A DNA stretch of 64,000 nt from PNON01 sp964387025 (GTDB lineage Bacteria > Chloroflexota > Anaerolineae > Anaerolineales > Anaerolineaceae): assembly GCA_964387025.1 (NCBI GenBank), contig CAYLUZ010000001.1, forward strand, positions 310,001 through 374,000, given 5' to 3'. Position 1 is the first letter of the stretch, and each line of letters begins with the position of its first letter. Of this stretch, positions 17,205-24,741 are shown piece after piece. Made by a program: the position numbers and the translations under genes. Under the pieces are notes generated by a model. That model was given only the letters and a program-made list of their open reading frames with translations, was not told where the DNA came from and did not search any database.

Positions 17205-18365
17205 TTACATCCTCCGTCTTCCACCACTATCCTTGTGGGTTTGTTTGTTGGATTTTCTGCCAACCTTCACTCCAATTTTCAATAATTGCCCGATAATCAT
17301 TTCTTCCAGCCGGCTGCTATCCTCAAAGGATACAACTGCTTCTTCATGGGCGCGGTGCAGCACATATGGGTAAGGATTTGCCAACAGCCAGGCTTGCTCC
17401 ACCAGGCTGGCTTGCAATAGCAGCATCTTTGAATTGTCGTCAGCCACCCAGGCGGGAATCTCCACGCGAACAATATCCGGATGATGATCTTTGCTAATAT
17501 TTAAGTAGAAAAAATGCAGTGTAAGCTCACCGGTAAAATTGTCAGCGGAGTTCGACTTGATCCTGAATAACGCAGATCTGTCCCCCGGGCGGGTCAGGAT
17601 CTCAGAGAAGAGAAGCCTGTCTGGAAAACCCAGGAAACGGTCAGTACCACGTGTCGCATTCGTGGGTGCGGCTGCCAGGTCCAACATCTGCATCACCAAT
17701 CCGCTACCGGGTTTATCCACATAAGCCGCGGTTATCGCACCTGTGCTCATCAAGTCTACCAACACTTGCATATATTCCGTAAGTTTTTTAGTGTAAGTTT
17801 CGGTGACCTTTGGCTCACGAAATAGTTCCAACCCGCCATCAGTCAGCGTGATGACAGGAGCCTGCTGAAGGGCGGCTTCACGTGCCAGAACGGACCTTTC
17901 AGCAACATCGCGTATTAGCGCGATATAACCTTCGCTCGCCATTTCAGCTTCGGAATGCAGTAGATTCAAATCCAACATTTCACTGTCCACTGTGATTTTC
18001 GGTGCCAAGCCGCTGCCAGTCCGCATGGACACAGTACTGATATTGATCACACCGAACTCCACCTGGTGATGGCGGCTGGGGATGATTTGAGATCCATCTG
18101 CGGCAAGCATGGTCACAGGAATATGTTCTGTTGGTAACGGGAAAACAGCATTCAACTTTTCTGTGGCCGGCAAGGCACAGCGGAGACCGGGATTTGCTTT
18201 GGCAGCATTTAATATTTTTTCAATCAGCCTATCTTGAAACTCTGCAGATAAATTAAGCAGATCCACACTCTGTTTGCTGATAGCTTCCAGGTCAAGCTGC
18301 CATTTTTGAGCTTTTGCGGCGTAATCGATGATTTGACGCTGGATTTGTTGATAATTTACTGGCAT
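17205..18365 (-). CDS. NurA-domain 5'-3' nuclease
   Basis: A 386-residue protein of the NurA nuclease family. The first metal-binding Asp is Asp90 in the characteristic LAADGSQIIPS motif. A second acidic site is TLTDGGLELF near residue 175, and further conserved blocks include AYVDKPGSG. NurA digests DNA together with HerA at double-strand breaks. It is the first gene of a three-gene operon (nuclease, HAS-barrel protein, ATPase). The ATG is preceded by GGGGAGAAAC. The long N-terminal helical region before the catalytic core is usual for the family. Confidence 0.87.
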   Translation of the reverse strand: MPVNYQQIQRQIIDYAAKAQKWQLDLEAISKQSVDLLNLSAEFQDRLIEKILNAAKANPGLRCALPATEKLNAVFPLPTEHIPVTMLAADGSQIIPSRHHQVEFGVINISTVSMRTGSGLAPKITVDSEMLDLNLLHSEAEMASEGYIALIRDVAERSVLAREAALQQAPVITLTDGGLELFREPKVTETYTKKLTEYMQVLVDLMSTGAITAAYVDKPGSGLVMQMLDLAAAPTNATRGTDRFLGFPDRLLFSEILTRPGDRSALFRIKSNSADNFTGELTLHFFYLNISKDHHPDIVRVEIPAWVADDNSKMLLLQASLVEQAWLLANPYPYVLHRAHEEAVVSFEDSSRLEEMIIGQLLKIGVKVGRKSNKQTHKDSGGRRRM

Positions 18366-18518
18366 GTTTCTCCCCGAACAGCATACCGAACATATGTTTT
18401 ATATTTTAATTGATTGCAAATGATTATGCAAGCCGACTTAATGGAAGGTGATAGGAATTTTATATCCGGTTATCATCAATAATATTAGCTATACATTTAA
18501 AATAATATTCTAATCCTA

Positions 18519-18547
18519 TTGCATTGTTAATTCTGTTGCGATACTAT
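18519..18547 (+). promoter_or_regulatory. Promoter of mscL
   Basis: TTGCAT (18519-18524), a 17-bp spacer and TACTAT (18542-18547), 35 bases before the mscL ATG, with an AAAAGGATGGG ribosome site in between. Confidence 0.65.
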
Positions 18548-18582
18548 GTTACTAAAGACAAAATAAAAGGATGGGAAATTAA

Positions 18583-19017
18583 ATGTTCAAAGAATTTAAA
18601 GAGTTCATTTTACGTGGTAACGTTCTTGATCTGGCAATTGCGGTGATCATTGGTGGAGCATTTGGAGGCATTGTCTCTTCCCTGGTGAATGATATCATCA
18701 TGCCTCCCATTGGATTACTTCTCGGAAAAGTGAATTTTTCCAACATGTTCATCGACCTATCTGGAATGAATTTCCAGTCCCTGGCTGATGCAAAAGCTGC
18801 CGGTGCTGCGACTATTAATTACGGGCTATTCCTCAATACGATCATTAACTTCATAATTGTTGGTTTTGTAATTTTTCTGGTAGTCAAAGCAGCTAACAAA
18901 ATGAAAAAACCAATTCCAGTTGTTGCACCTGAGAAAAAAGACTGCCCTTATTGTTTCACCAGTATTGCCATACAGGCCACCCGCTGCCCCAATTGCACAT
19001 CGGAACTATCCAAGTAA
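18583..19017 (+). CDS. mscL: Large-conductance mechanosensitive channel with C-terminal zinc ribbon
   Basis: A 144-residue homologue of the MscL channel, which opens under membrane tension to release solutes on osmotic downshock. The N-terminal helix and TM1 (FKEFILRGNVLDLAIAVIIG), the periplasmic loop and TM2 (TIINFIIVGFVIFLVV) are canonical. Instead of ending in the usual amphipathic helix, the C-terminus carries two CxxC pairs (CPYC...CPNC), a zinc-ribbon-like tail. It is transcribed with a 58-codon gene just downstream. Confidence 0.93.
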   Translation: MFKEFKEFILRGNVLDLAIAVIIGGAFGGIVSSLVNDIIMPPIGLLLGKVNFSNMFIDLSGMNFQSLADAKAAGAATINYGLFLNTIINFIIVGFVIFLVVKAANKMKKPIPVVAPEKKDCPYCFTSIAIQATRCPNCTSELSK

Positions 19018-19036
19018 TTTGAAAAAGGAAATCACA

Positions 19037-19213
19037 ATGGACGAACTAGTAAAATTGATTGCTCAAAAAGCTTCCATTCCCGAATCTTCTGCCAGAAAAA
19101 CTATTGAAGTTATTCTGGGGTATCTGCATAAAAAACTGCCATCTGTTGTGTATTATCAAGTTGAGAATATTATCACTGGTGGAACTACAAAAGATCTCTC
19201 GAATGCAGGATGA
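19037..19213 (+). CDS. Small DUF2267/DUF2780-like protein
   Basis: A 58-residue protein. The segment VKLIAQKASIPESSARKTIEVILGYLHKKLP follows the helix-turn-helix-like pattern of small DUF2267/DUF2780 proteins (split here only by recognition of family rhythm, not a database match). It begins 19 bp after mscL with an AAAAAGGAAA ribosome site, so it is probably co-transcribed. Function unknown. Confidence 0.65.
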   Translation: MDELVKLIAQKASIPESSARKTIEVILGYLHKKLPSVVYYQVENIITGGTTKDLSNAG

Positions 19214-19364
19214 AATGAGAAGATCATAACCTGGGCAGGCTATTTATTTCAGATCCCAATATCTATATATTTTCTTTTATAGATTTTTTACATCATCCTT
19301 ATCAATTCCTTATATGTAAACCGGTATACTTGGTTAGCTTTTCATCCTAACCATCAGAGAAATA

Positions 19365-21782
19365 ATGGATTTAACCCAGGTATACGGTTATTTAGCCTTA
19401 CTTACTGCCACAGTTGCGGTTATTATATTTATTATTGCAATAAAGCGCCGATCTTCACCCGGCGCTGTCCCTCTGGCGTTATTTATGGCTGCTATAGCAG
19501 AGTGGTCCTCAACCGGTGCTATGGAGATGAATGCCTATACTATTCCAGATAAAATATTTTGGGGAAAGCTCGCTTATTTTGGAATAATGAGTTCACCAGT
19601 TCTATTTTTATGGTTCGCACTTCAATACCACCAATATCCAATCAAGAAATGGATGCAGCCTTTCCTGCTCGGTTTTCCAATAATAGCTATCCTTTTAGCG
19701 TACACAAATGATCTGCATCATCTGCTCTGGCCTGGATTTAGTATCATTCCCGGTACAAATATCATGGTTTATGAGCATGGACCCCTATTCTGGGTGATGA
19801 TACCCATTATTTATTCCTTCCTTGTTGCCGGGATTATTTTATTCCTCAGGTCTGCATTTAATCCTAAAAAGTTTTACCGAAAACAAGCGATCCTTATTTT
19901 AACATCTTCCATTTTCCCCATATTGGGCAATATTCTTTATATCACCGGAAATAGCCCATTTCCAGGTATGGACCCTACTCCGATAGGTTTCGCCGTTACA
20001 GGGATAGTTCTCACCTGGGGATTATTTCAATATAGAATTTTGGATATCATTCCCTTTTTACGGGATACGATCATAGATAACATGACTGACGGGGTGATTA
20101 TCGCTGATTCCCGGCACCGTATCCTGGATTTTAACCAGACCATTGTGAGCATGTTCAATTTGGAACAGAAGCCTGAAATTGGTCATTCCATCGAACAATA
20201 CTTCCCTGCGATCATGACTTTAATAAAATCAGTAGCGGTACCAGAAGGCCAGTACAAGCTGGAACATAATGTCGGAAAGAAAACATTTGGATTCCGAAAA
20301 ATTCCAATTAATCAAAACAAGGATGTTGAGGGGTATGCATTATATGTAACCGACATTACAGAAAGAATAAACATCGAAAACTCTTTGCGGGAAAGCGAAG
20401 AGAAATATAGACAATTACTCGATAATGCTTCTTTTCCATTAATGATCTGTGATCTACAAACCGGTTCAGTAATTTATCAGAATAAACTGGCAAAAACACT
20501 ATTCAGGGCAAGCACTTCCAATGGTCATGAATACACAATAGCCAATCTTTTTTGTGCACCGACCGAATACACCCGGTTATCCTCATTAATTCAGAGAAAT
20601 CGAATTGTGACTGACTATGAAACTCAGGTTTTTTCTAATCTATCGAAGAAGATATGGGTTTTAACATCAGCAAGCATCATTCCATATGCCAACGAAGAAG
20701 CGATTTTGGTTTCGTTCAATGATATTACATCCAGGAAACTGATGGAAGAAGCCGAAAAAGAACAACGGCAATTTAACGAAGCCATGATAGACAGTGCTTC
20801 TGCCCTGAATAGTACACTCGATTTTGACGAAGTCCTGGATAGGATCCTTACCAATCTTGAAAAAGTGATCCCGCACAATGTTGCCAACATCATGCTGGTA
20901 AGCGAGGGTGGTGAAGTGAAGATTGTCCGCGCCCATGGATATGGCGCAAAGGAATTGCAAAGCCTGTTCCAAAATGGACAGTTGTCTGTGTCAGAAACTC
21001 CATTCCTCTTAAAAATGGCCATGTCTGGCAGCCCCATCGTTATCCCCGATACACTCTCTGATTCAAGCTGGGTAAAATCGCCAGGAATGGAAAGAACGAG
21101 ATCTTACCTTGGTGTACCCATATTTGTTAAAGGAAAGATCATGGGATATATTAATGTAGAGAGCGTCCAGACGTGTGATTATAACCAAAGCCATGGTAAA
21201 CGATTGATGGCTTTTGCAGATCAAGCTGCTTTAGCTATTGAAAATTCGCGAATGTTTGAAAAACTTGAACAAATGGCTGTAGTCGACACATTAACGGGAT
21301 TGTATTCTCGTCGGCATTTCTCTGACCTGGGAGGAAAAGAGATCGAAAGAGCCAGAAGGTATGGAAACCCGCTTTCATTATTAATGATCGACCTGGATCA
21401 CTTTAAGAATTTTAATGATACATTTGGACATGCAGTTGGTGATCAAATACTTGTGGAAGTTGCTAATACAATAGGGACAACCCTCCGAAAAATAGATATT
21501 CCCGGGCGACTTGGGGGTGAAGAATTTGCCGTGCTGCTGCCTGAGACAAACCTGCAAAATGGTATGTTGGTTGCAGAAAGACTGAGGCAGGCGATTTCCG
21601 GACTAAGGATTCCTGTTAAGGATCGCATCATCGATACAATAACAGCCAGTTTCGGTTTGGCGACTTTATGTGACAACCATATCGATCTACAAACTTTAAT
21701 CACTTCGGCGGATATGGCCATGTATAAAGCCAAAGAAAATGGACGAAACATGGTAGTTGTAGATTTACCGGAATTACTTTAG
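19365..21782 (+). CDS. Membrane diguanylate cyclase (7TM-PAS-PAS-GAF-GGDEF)
   Basis: An 805-residue signalling protein. Seven hydrophobic segments fill residues 1-230, similar to the 7TM module of some histidine kinases. Two PAS domains follow (about 235-335 and 350-460), then a GAF domain (about 480-640), and a GGDEF domain closes the protein. The active-site motif is GGEEF near residue 715, so it should make cyclic di-GMP. An RxxD product-inhibition site (RKID) lies five residues before it, the usual I-site distance. It has no EAL domain. The likely signal enters through the membrane and the PAS/GAF modules; its nature is unknown. Confidence 0.92.
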   Translation: MDLTQVYGYLALLTATVAVIIFIIAIKRRSSPGAVPLALFMAAIAEWSSTGAMEMNAYTIPDKIFWGKLAYFGIMSSPVLFLWFALQYHQYPIKKWMQPFLLGFPIIAILLAYTNDLHHLLWPGFSIIPGTNIMVYEHGPLFWVMIPIIYSFLVAGIILFLRSAFNPKKFYRKQAILILTSSIFPILGNILYITGNSPFPGMDPTPIGFAVTGIVLTWGLFQYRILDIIPFLRDTIIDNMTDGVIIADSRHRILDFNQTIVSMFNLEQKPEIGHSIEQYFPAIMTLIKSVAVPEGQYKLEHNVGKKTFGFRKIPINQNKDVEGYALYVTDITERINIENSLRESEEKYRQLLDNASFPLMICDLQTGSVIYQNKLAKTLFRASTSNGHEYTIANLFCAPTEYTRLSSLIQRNRIVTDYETQVFSNLSKKIWVLTSASIIPYANEEAILVSFNDITSRKLMEEAEKEQRQFNEAMIDSASALNSTLDFDEVLDRILTNLEKVIPHNVANIMLVSEGGEVKIVRAHGYGAKELQSLFQNGQLSVSETPFLLKMAMSGSPIVIPDTLSDSSWVKSPGMERTRSYLGVPIFVKGKIMGYINVESVQTCDYNQSHGKRLMAFADQAALAIENSRMFEKLEQMAVVDTLTGLYSRRHFSDLGGKEIERARRYGNPLSLLMIDLDHFKNFNDTFGHAVGDQILVEVANTIGTTLRKIDIPGRLGGEEFAVLLPETNLQNGMLVAERLRQAISGLRIPVKDRIIDTITASFGLATLCDNHIDLQTLITSADMAMYKAKENGRNMVVVDLPELL

Positions 21783-21851
21783 AACTCAAGCAAACCATAC
21801 ATGCTTTGAACATAAAATCCCATATCAGGATTAAAATATTCATATCCTGAG

Positions 21852-22256
21852 ATGCAGGAATCTACTTTGTCTGAAAAGTCCCTTCTCCAAAAGTTAGTTG
21901 TAAAAACTGACTACAGACTGATTATCATCAATCCGCCAGATGGCTACCTGGATCGGATAGGCAAATTACCGGAATCCACAAATTATATTGAATTGAATAC
22001 TCAGCCGGCAGATGTCATCCAGGTTTTTGTGAAAACAATGGATGAAATACTCCCAAATGTTGATATGTGGAAAAAATGCCTAAAGCCAAAAGGCATACTC
22101 TGGATCACATACCCGAAGGTTATATCCAAGATGAAAACAGATTTAAATCGTGATATCCTTTGGAAACGATTAAAAGACTATGGCTTTGATGCGGTAGCTA
22201 TTTTTTCTGTGGATGCAACCTGGTCTGCGATGCGCTTTAAAACTATAACTGAATAA
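21852..22256 (+). CDS. DUF3052-like protein
   Basis: A 134-residue cytosolic protein matching the DUF3052 pattern: a DYRLIIINPPDGY segment, a central KCLKPKGILWITYPK strand, KTDLNRDILWKRLKDYG, and a terminal DATWSAMRFK. The fold resembles a truncated Rossmann methyltransferase without a SAM-binding glycine loop. It follows the diguanylate cyclase by 70 bp in the same direction. Function unknown. Confidence 0.8.
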   Translation: MQESTLSEKSLLQKLVVKTDYRLIIINPPDGYLDRIGKLPESTNYIELNTQPADVIQVFVKTMDEILPNVDMWKKCLKPKGILWITYPKVISKMKTDLNRDILWKRLKDYGFDAVAIFSVDATWSAMRFKTITE

Positions 22257-22493
22257 TGGACTAAATACCTGAAATATACACAAAGTTTATGAAATTACCG
22301 AGACGAAATCGCTGAATAAATATAAGCAAATAAATGATAAATTGTGAGGAACTAAAGATTCACACATCTTTTATAGGAATTCACAAGAAAACCTGATACT
22401 TTGTAAAGAACAACAGATATATTATTTTTGCCACCGGCTGCATGTATTTACAGTACTACCCATATTGTGGTGGTATTGTGGATAAGAGGAAAA

Positions 22494-22925
22494 ATGGAAA
22501 AGAGAATCTCGAATCTACTTAAAGGAAGACGGAAACCATTTACTATTTCACCGGAAGCCACCGTGTATTCCGCCCTGGAAATTATGGCTGAGCATGATAT
22601 TGGTTTTCTGGTGGTGATGAGCGGTACATCGATGCTGGGGGTAATATCTGAGCGGGATTATGCCCGTAAAGTAGATCTATTTGCCAGAGATTCCAGATCA
22701 ACCAGAGTCAGCGAGATCATGAATACAAATATTTTTTCGATTGATTCTGAGAGAACCTATGATGAAGCAATGGAACTCATGACAAGGAAAAATATTCGCC
22801 ACCTACCCGTGGTTAAATCGAATAAACTTGTGGCTATCATCTCGCTGAGTGACGTGGTCAAAGCCTGTTTACGGAATCAAAAAGAGACCATCGATTTTCT
22901 CGAAGATCTCGCTCTCGATAAATAG
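22494..22925 (+). CDS. CBS-domain pair protein
   Basis: A 143-residue protein consisting of two CBS domains (residues about 10-65 and 75-135; motifs DIGFLVVMSGTSMLGVISERDYARK and NIRHLPVVKSNKLVAIISLSDVVK in the expected places). Such stand-alone pairs bind adenine nucleotides and often act as energy sensors. The ATG at 22494 follows an AAGAGGA ribosome site; an upstream in-frame ATG lacks one and would add a non-homologous tail. The 237-bp gap before it shows nothing else. Confidence 0.88.
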   Translation: MEKRISNLLKGRRKPFTISPEATVYSALEIMAEHDIGFLVVMSGTSMLGVISERDYARKVDLFARDSRSTRVSEIMNTNIFSIDSERTYDEAMELMTRKNIRHLPVVKSNKLVAIISLSDVVKACLRNQKETIDFLEDLALDK

Positions 22926-22946
22926 AACCCATTGATTTTAAATTGA

Positions 22947-23846
22947 TCAGGAATGTGTTTGGATCCTGAAATCATGGATCCCGTTGACGATTGGCCATCG
23001 GCTGCCGCAGCCCTTGCAGATTAGTCCGGATTCCTGTTTCTGCAGATCATTATTCCCGCAGGAAGGGCATTGAAAGAAACCGGTTGAGGGAATACTTTCT
23101 GGAGTACCATCAACATGTGATCGGACAAACACACTGGGAGTCAGCTGCCACAGGGCACCGGTGTATTGAAATTCCGAATCCAGGTGAACCAAAACTGCTA
23201 GAGGCAGCATGCGTTTGAAGAATGGTGAGCGCAAATGAGACACAGTCAGCTGCCTGTCTATCTTGAAGCCGGCTTCAGTTAACCATTTGCGGATCGCCGT
23301 TGGGTGAAAATCAAAGTTGAGAGCAGCAAATTCAACCGGTTCCAGGGCAAATGGATTCCAGGACTGCTTCTTTAACCAATAGCGGAAGATCGCTTTTAAA
23401 TTCTGCTTGTTTGCGTACTCCAGGATGAATTTTCCACCGGGCTGCATAACGCGGTTTACCTGCCCAAGAGCGAGAGGTGCATCTGCCATGTGGTGCAATG
23501 TGCGGATCATGGTTGCACCATCGAAAAGATGATCAATAAACGGGAGGTGGTAAATATCTGCTGCCACGTAGATGAACTTATCGCTCGTCCCCAGCCGTGC
23601 CTGGGCTTGTTCCAATTGAGTGCGGGAGTAGTCCACCAGCACCACACGTTTGTAACCTGCATAGCGGGGGGTATTTCGTCCGGCGCCGGCGCCCAGTTCC
23701 AGCATGAGGTCACCGGATTTTGGCAGCAGGCGTTTTAACGCTACAGCTTCGACGGCGTCTTCATAGGCGCGATCGCTCTCGTCCCAGAAGCTGGTCTGGT
23801 AATCGGAATCTTCGTAGCTGCAAACTGGAGGAGTTTTATGTTCCAT
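22947..23846 (-). CDS. Class I SAM-dependent methyltransferase with zinc-ribbon tail
   Basis: A 299-residue protein. The SAM-binding motif I is LMLELGAGAGRNTPRYAG; motif II region DGATMIRTLHHM and motif III PGGKFILEYANKQN follow. The C-terminus carries a four-Cys Trm112/zinc-ribbon-like element (CPSCG...CKGCG) and ends in GIHDFR, a style found in UbiE/Trm112p-domain proteins. The substrate is unknown. The start codon lies only 10 bp beyond the 3' end of the SRP RNA gene on the same strand, so its transcript may derive from the SRP RNA promoter. Confidence 0.85.
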   Translation of the reverse strand: MEHKTPPVCSYEDSDYQTSFWDESDRAYEDAVEAVALKRLLPKSGDLMLELGAGAGRNTPRYAGYKRVVLVDYSRTQLEQAQARLGTSDKFIYVAADIYHLPFIDHLFDGATMIRTLHHMADAPLALGQVNRVMQPGGKFILEYANKQNLKAIFRYWLKKQSWNPFALEPVEFAALNFDFHPTAIRKWLTEAGFKIDRQLTVSHLRSPFFKRMLPLAVLVHLDSEFQYTGALWQLTPSVFVRSHVDGTPESIPSTGFFQCPSCGNNDLQKQESGLICKGCGSRWPIVNGIHDFRIQTHS

Positions 23847-23856
23847 GATTAAAAGT

Positions 23857-23966
23857 GAGTGCGGACAGGTTTCCCGGCGACACCCGGAATTAGCTCCTTA
23901 CCGCTGCTTCCTCTCGGACCTGACGGGGTTCGAAGCGTTCCGCCGCGCCGGACCCATCCGGCACTC
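23857..23966 (-). ncRNA. ffs: Signal recognition particle RNA, bacterial small type
   Basis: About 110 nt. The minus strand contains the universally conserved domain IV core, GTCAGGTCCGAGAGGAAGCA followed by GCGGTAA, which binds Ffh. The ends pair (GAGTGC with GCACTC), giving the long hairpin of 4.5S-type SRP RNA, and a TTTT run follows immediately. It lacks an Alu domain of the Bacillus type. The ends are set by the terminal pairing and the upstream promoter. Confidence 0.93.
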
Positions 23967-23973
23967 GCGCATA

Positions 23974-24002
23974 AGGATACCGTAAGGATGGCAGGCTGTC
24001 AA
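23974..24002 (-). promoter_or_regulatory. Promoter of the SRP RNA gene
   Basis: On the minus strand: consensus TTGACA (24002-23997), a 17-bp spacer and TATCCT (23979-23974). Seven bases separate it from the predicted SRP RNA 5' end, the usual distance to the transcription start. Confidence 0.8.
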
Positions 24003-24102
24003 TTGCCACCGGAATTTCATTACCGGGGCACGCCGGTTAGAAAATCTATATGGATTCAATCGGTTGTGGTAAAATCGAAGGGCTTAAGAGGTTATGATAA
24101 AT

Positions 24103-24190
24103 GGAGGGGTGGCCGAGCGGCTTAAGGCGCTTGTCTTGAAAACAAGTGTGGGGCAACTCACCGTGGGTTCGAATCCCTCCCCCTCCGCCA
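24103..24190 (+). tRNA. tRNA-Ser (anticodon TGA)
   Basis: An 88-nt class II tRNA. The acceptor stem is GGAGGGG with CCCCTCC, discriminator G and encoded CCA. The anticodon stem is CTTGT/ACAAG with loop CTTGAAA, so it reads UCN (UCA) codons. A long variable arm and T-loop TTCGAAT are present. Confidence 0.96.
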
Positions 24191-24213
24191 TCATAATAAA
24201 CCTCTATAAAACT

Positions 24214-24302
24214 GGGGAGGTGCCAGAGTGGCCGATTGGGCTCGCCTGCTAAGTGAGTGCTGGGGTTAAACTCAGCCGTGGGTTCAAATCCCACCCTCCC
24301 CG
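24214..24302 (+). tRNA. tRNA-Ser (anticodon GCT)
   Basis: A class II tRNA with acceptor GGGGAGG/CCTCCCC, anticodon stem CTCGC/GTGAG, loop CTGCTAA, a long variable arm and T-loop TTCAAAT. It reads AGC/AGU. The 3' end continues CCT, so the CCA is not fully encoded, unlike the tRNA-Ser 23 bp upstream. Confidence 0.95.
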
Positions 24303-24317
24303 CCTTTTGTTTGTATG

Positions 24318-24342
24318 GGACACGACACTGTCGTGTCCTTTT
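24318..24342 (+). terminator. Hairpin after the tRNA-Ser pair
   Basis: GGACACGAC (24318-24326) and GTCGTGTCC (24330-24338) form a nine-base-pair stem with a three-base loop and a TTTT run. A second, slightly diverged copy lies about 107 bp downstream. Confidence 0.7.
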
Positions 24343-24358
24343 CAATTAAGACCAAATG

Positions 24359-24414
24359 ATACAGCCGAGCGTCCCCGGAAGGGGATTAAATTCAAAACCC
24401 ACCCTCCCCGCCAT
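24359..24414 (+). pseudogene. Decayed tRNA-Ser copy
   Basis: Positions 24391-24412 match the 3' end of tRNA-Ser(GCT) (24283-24304) in 21 of 22 bases, and here CCA is present. Upstream pieces resemble a D-arm (CAGCCGAGCG) and a variable arm (TCCCC/GGGGA), but acceptor 5' strand and anticodon arm are missing. A remnant of a duplicated tRNA gene. Confidence 0.65.
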
Positions 24415-24424
24415 GCATCAGTAG

Positions 24425-24445
24425 GGACACGATGATGTCGTGTCC
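24425..24445. repeat. Second copy of the tRNA-trailing hairpin
   Basis: GGACACGA (24425-24432) and TCGTGTCC (24438-24445) around a five-base loop. Together with the tRNA 3' fragment before it, it completes a diverged tandem duplication with a unit of about 107 bp. Confidence 0.65.
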
Positions 24446-24533
24446 TTATCATTACCCTGACAAAGTTCGAGAATATGATCGTGCCAAAGTGGCATGTTAC
24501 CAATCCTCCAGTTGGAGGAGGCGATTTGGCCAC

Positions 24534-24574
24534 AGTTGACACAAATAAATCTAGGAAAATCGAAGAAGGAAATG
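24534..24574. repeat. Decayed dispersed repeat, copy A
   Basis: Matches 27980-28020 without gaps in 34 of 41 bases; weaker similarity extends outwards on both sides (for example TGGAG-rich sequence upstream). Same orientation as copy B. The 170 bases between this copy and the metalloprotease gene show nothing else. Confidence 0.6.
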
Positions 24575-24741
24575 TTGTAGAAAAGAAATCTTTTAAACTA
24601 CAGGTAAATCAATAAGATCACGTAATGATAGTCAAGGTGGTCTTCGTGTGTTAAATATAACTCACCCCGTCTATCTAGCTCTATAATTCCCTGTTCTTAC
24701 TTCTGTCTGCAATATTCACTTTCTGGCTCAATTAAATATCC

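Noticed and set aside
23859..24125. An 88-codon plus-strand frame across the SRP RNA and tRNA region.
   Set aside because: It is fully explained by the minus-strand SRP RNA and its promoter and the plus-strand tRNA; no protein-like pattern.
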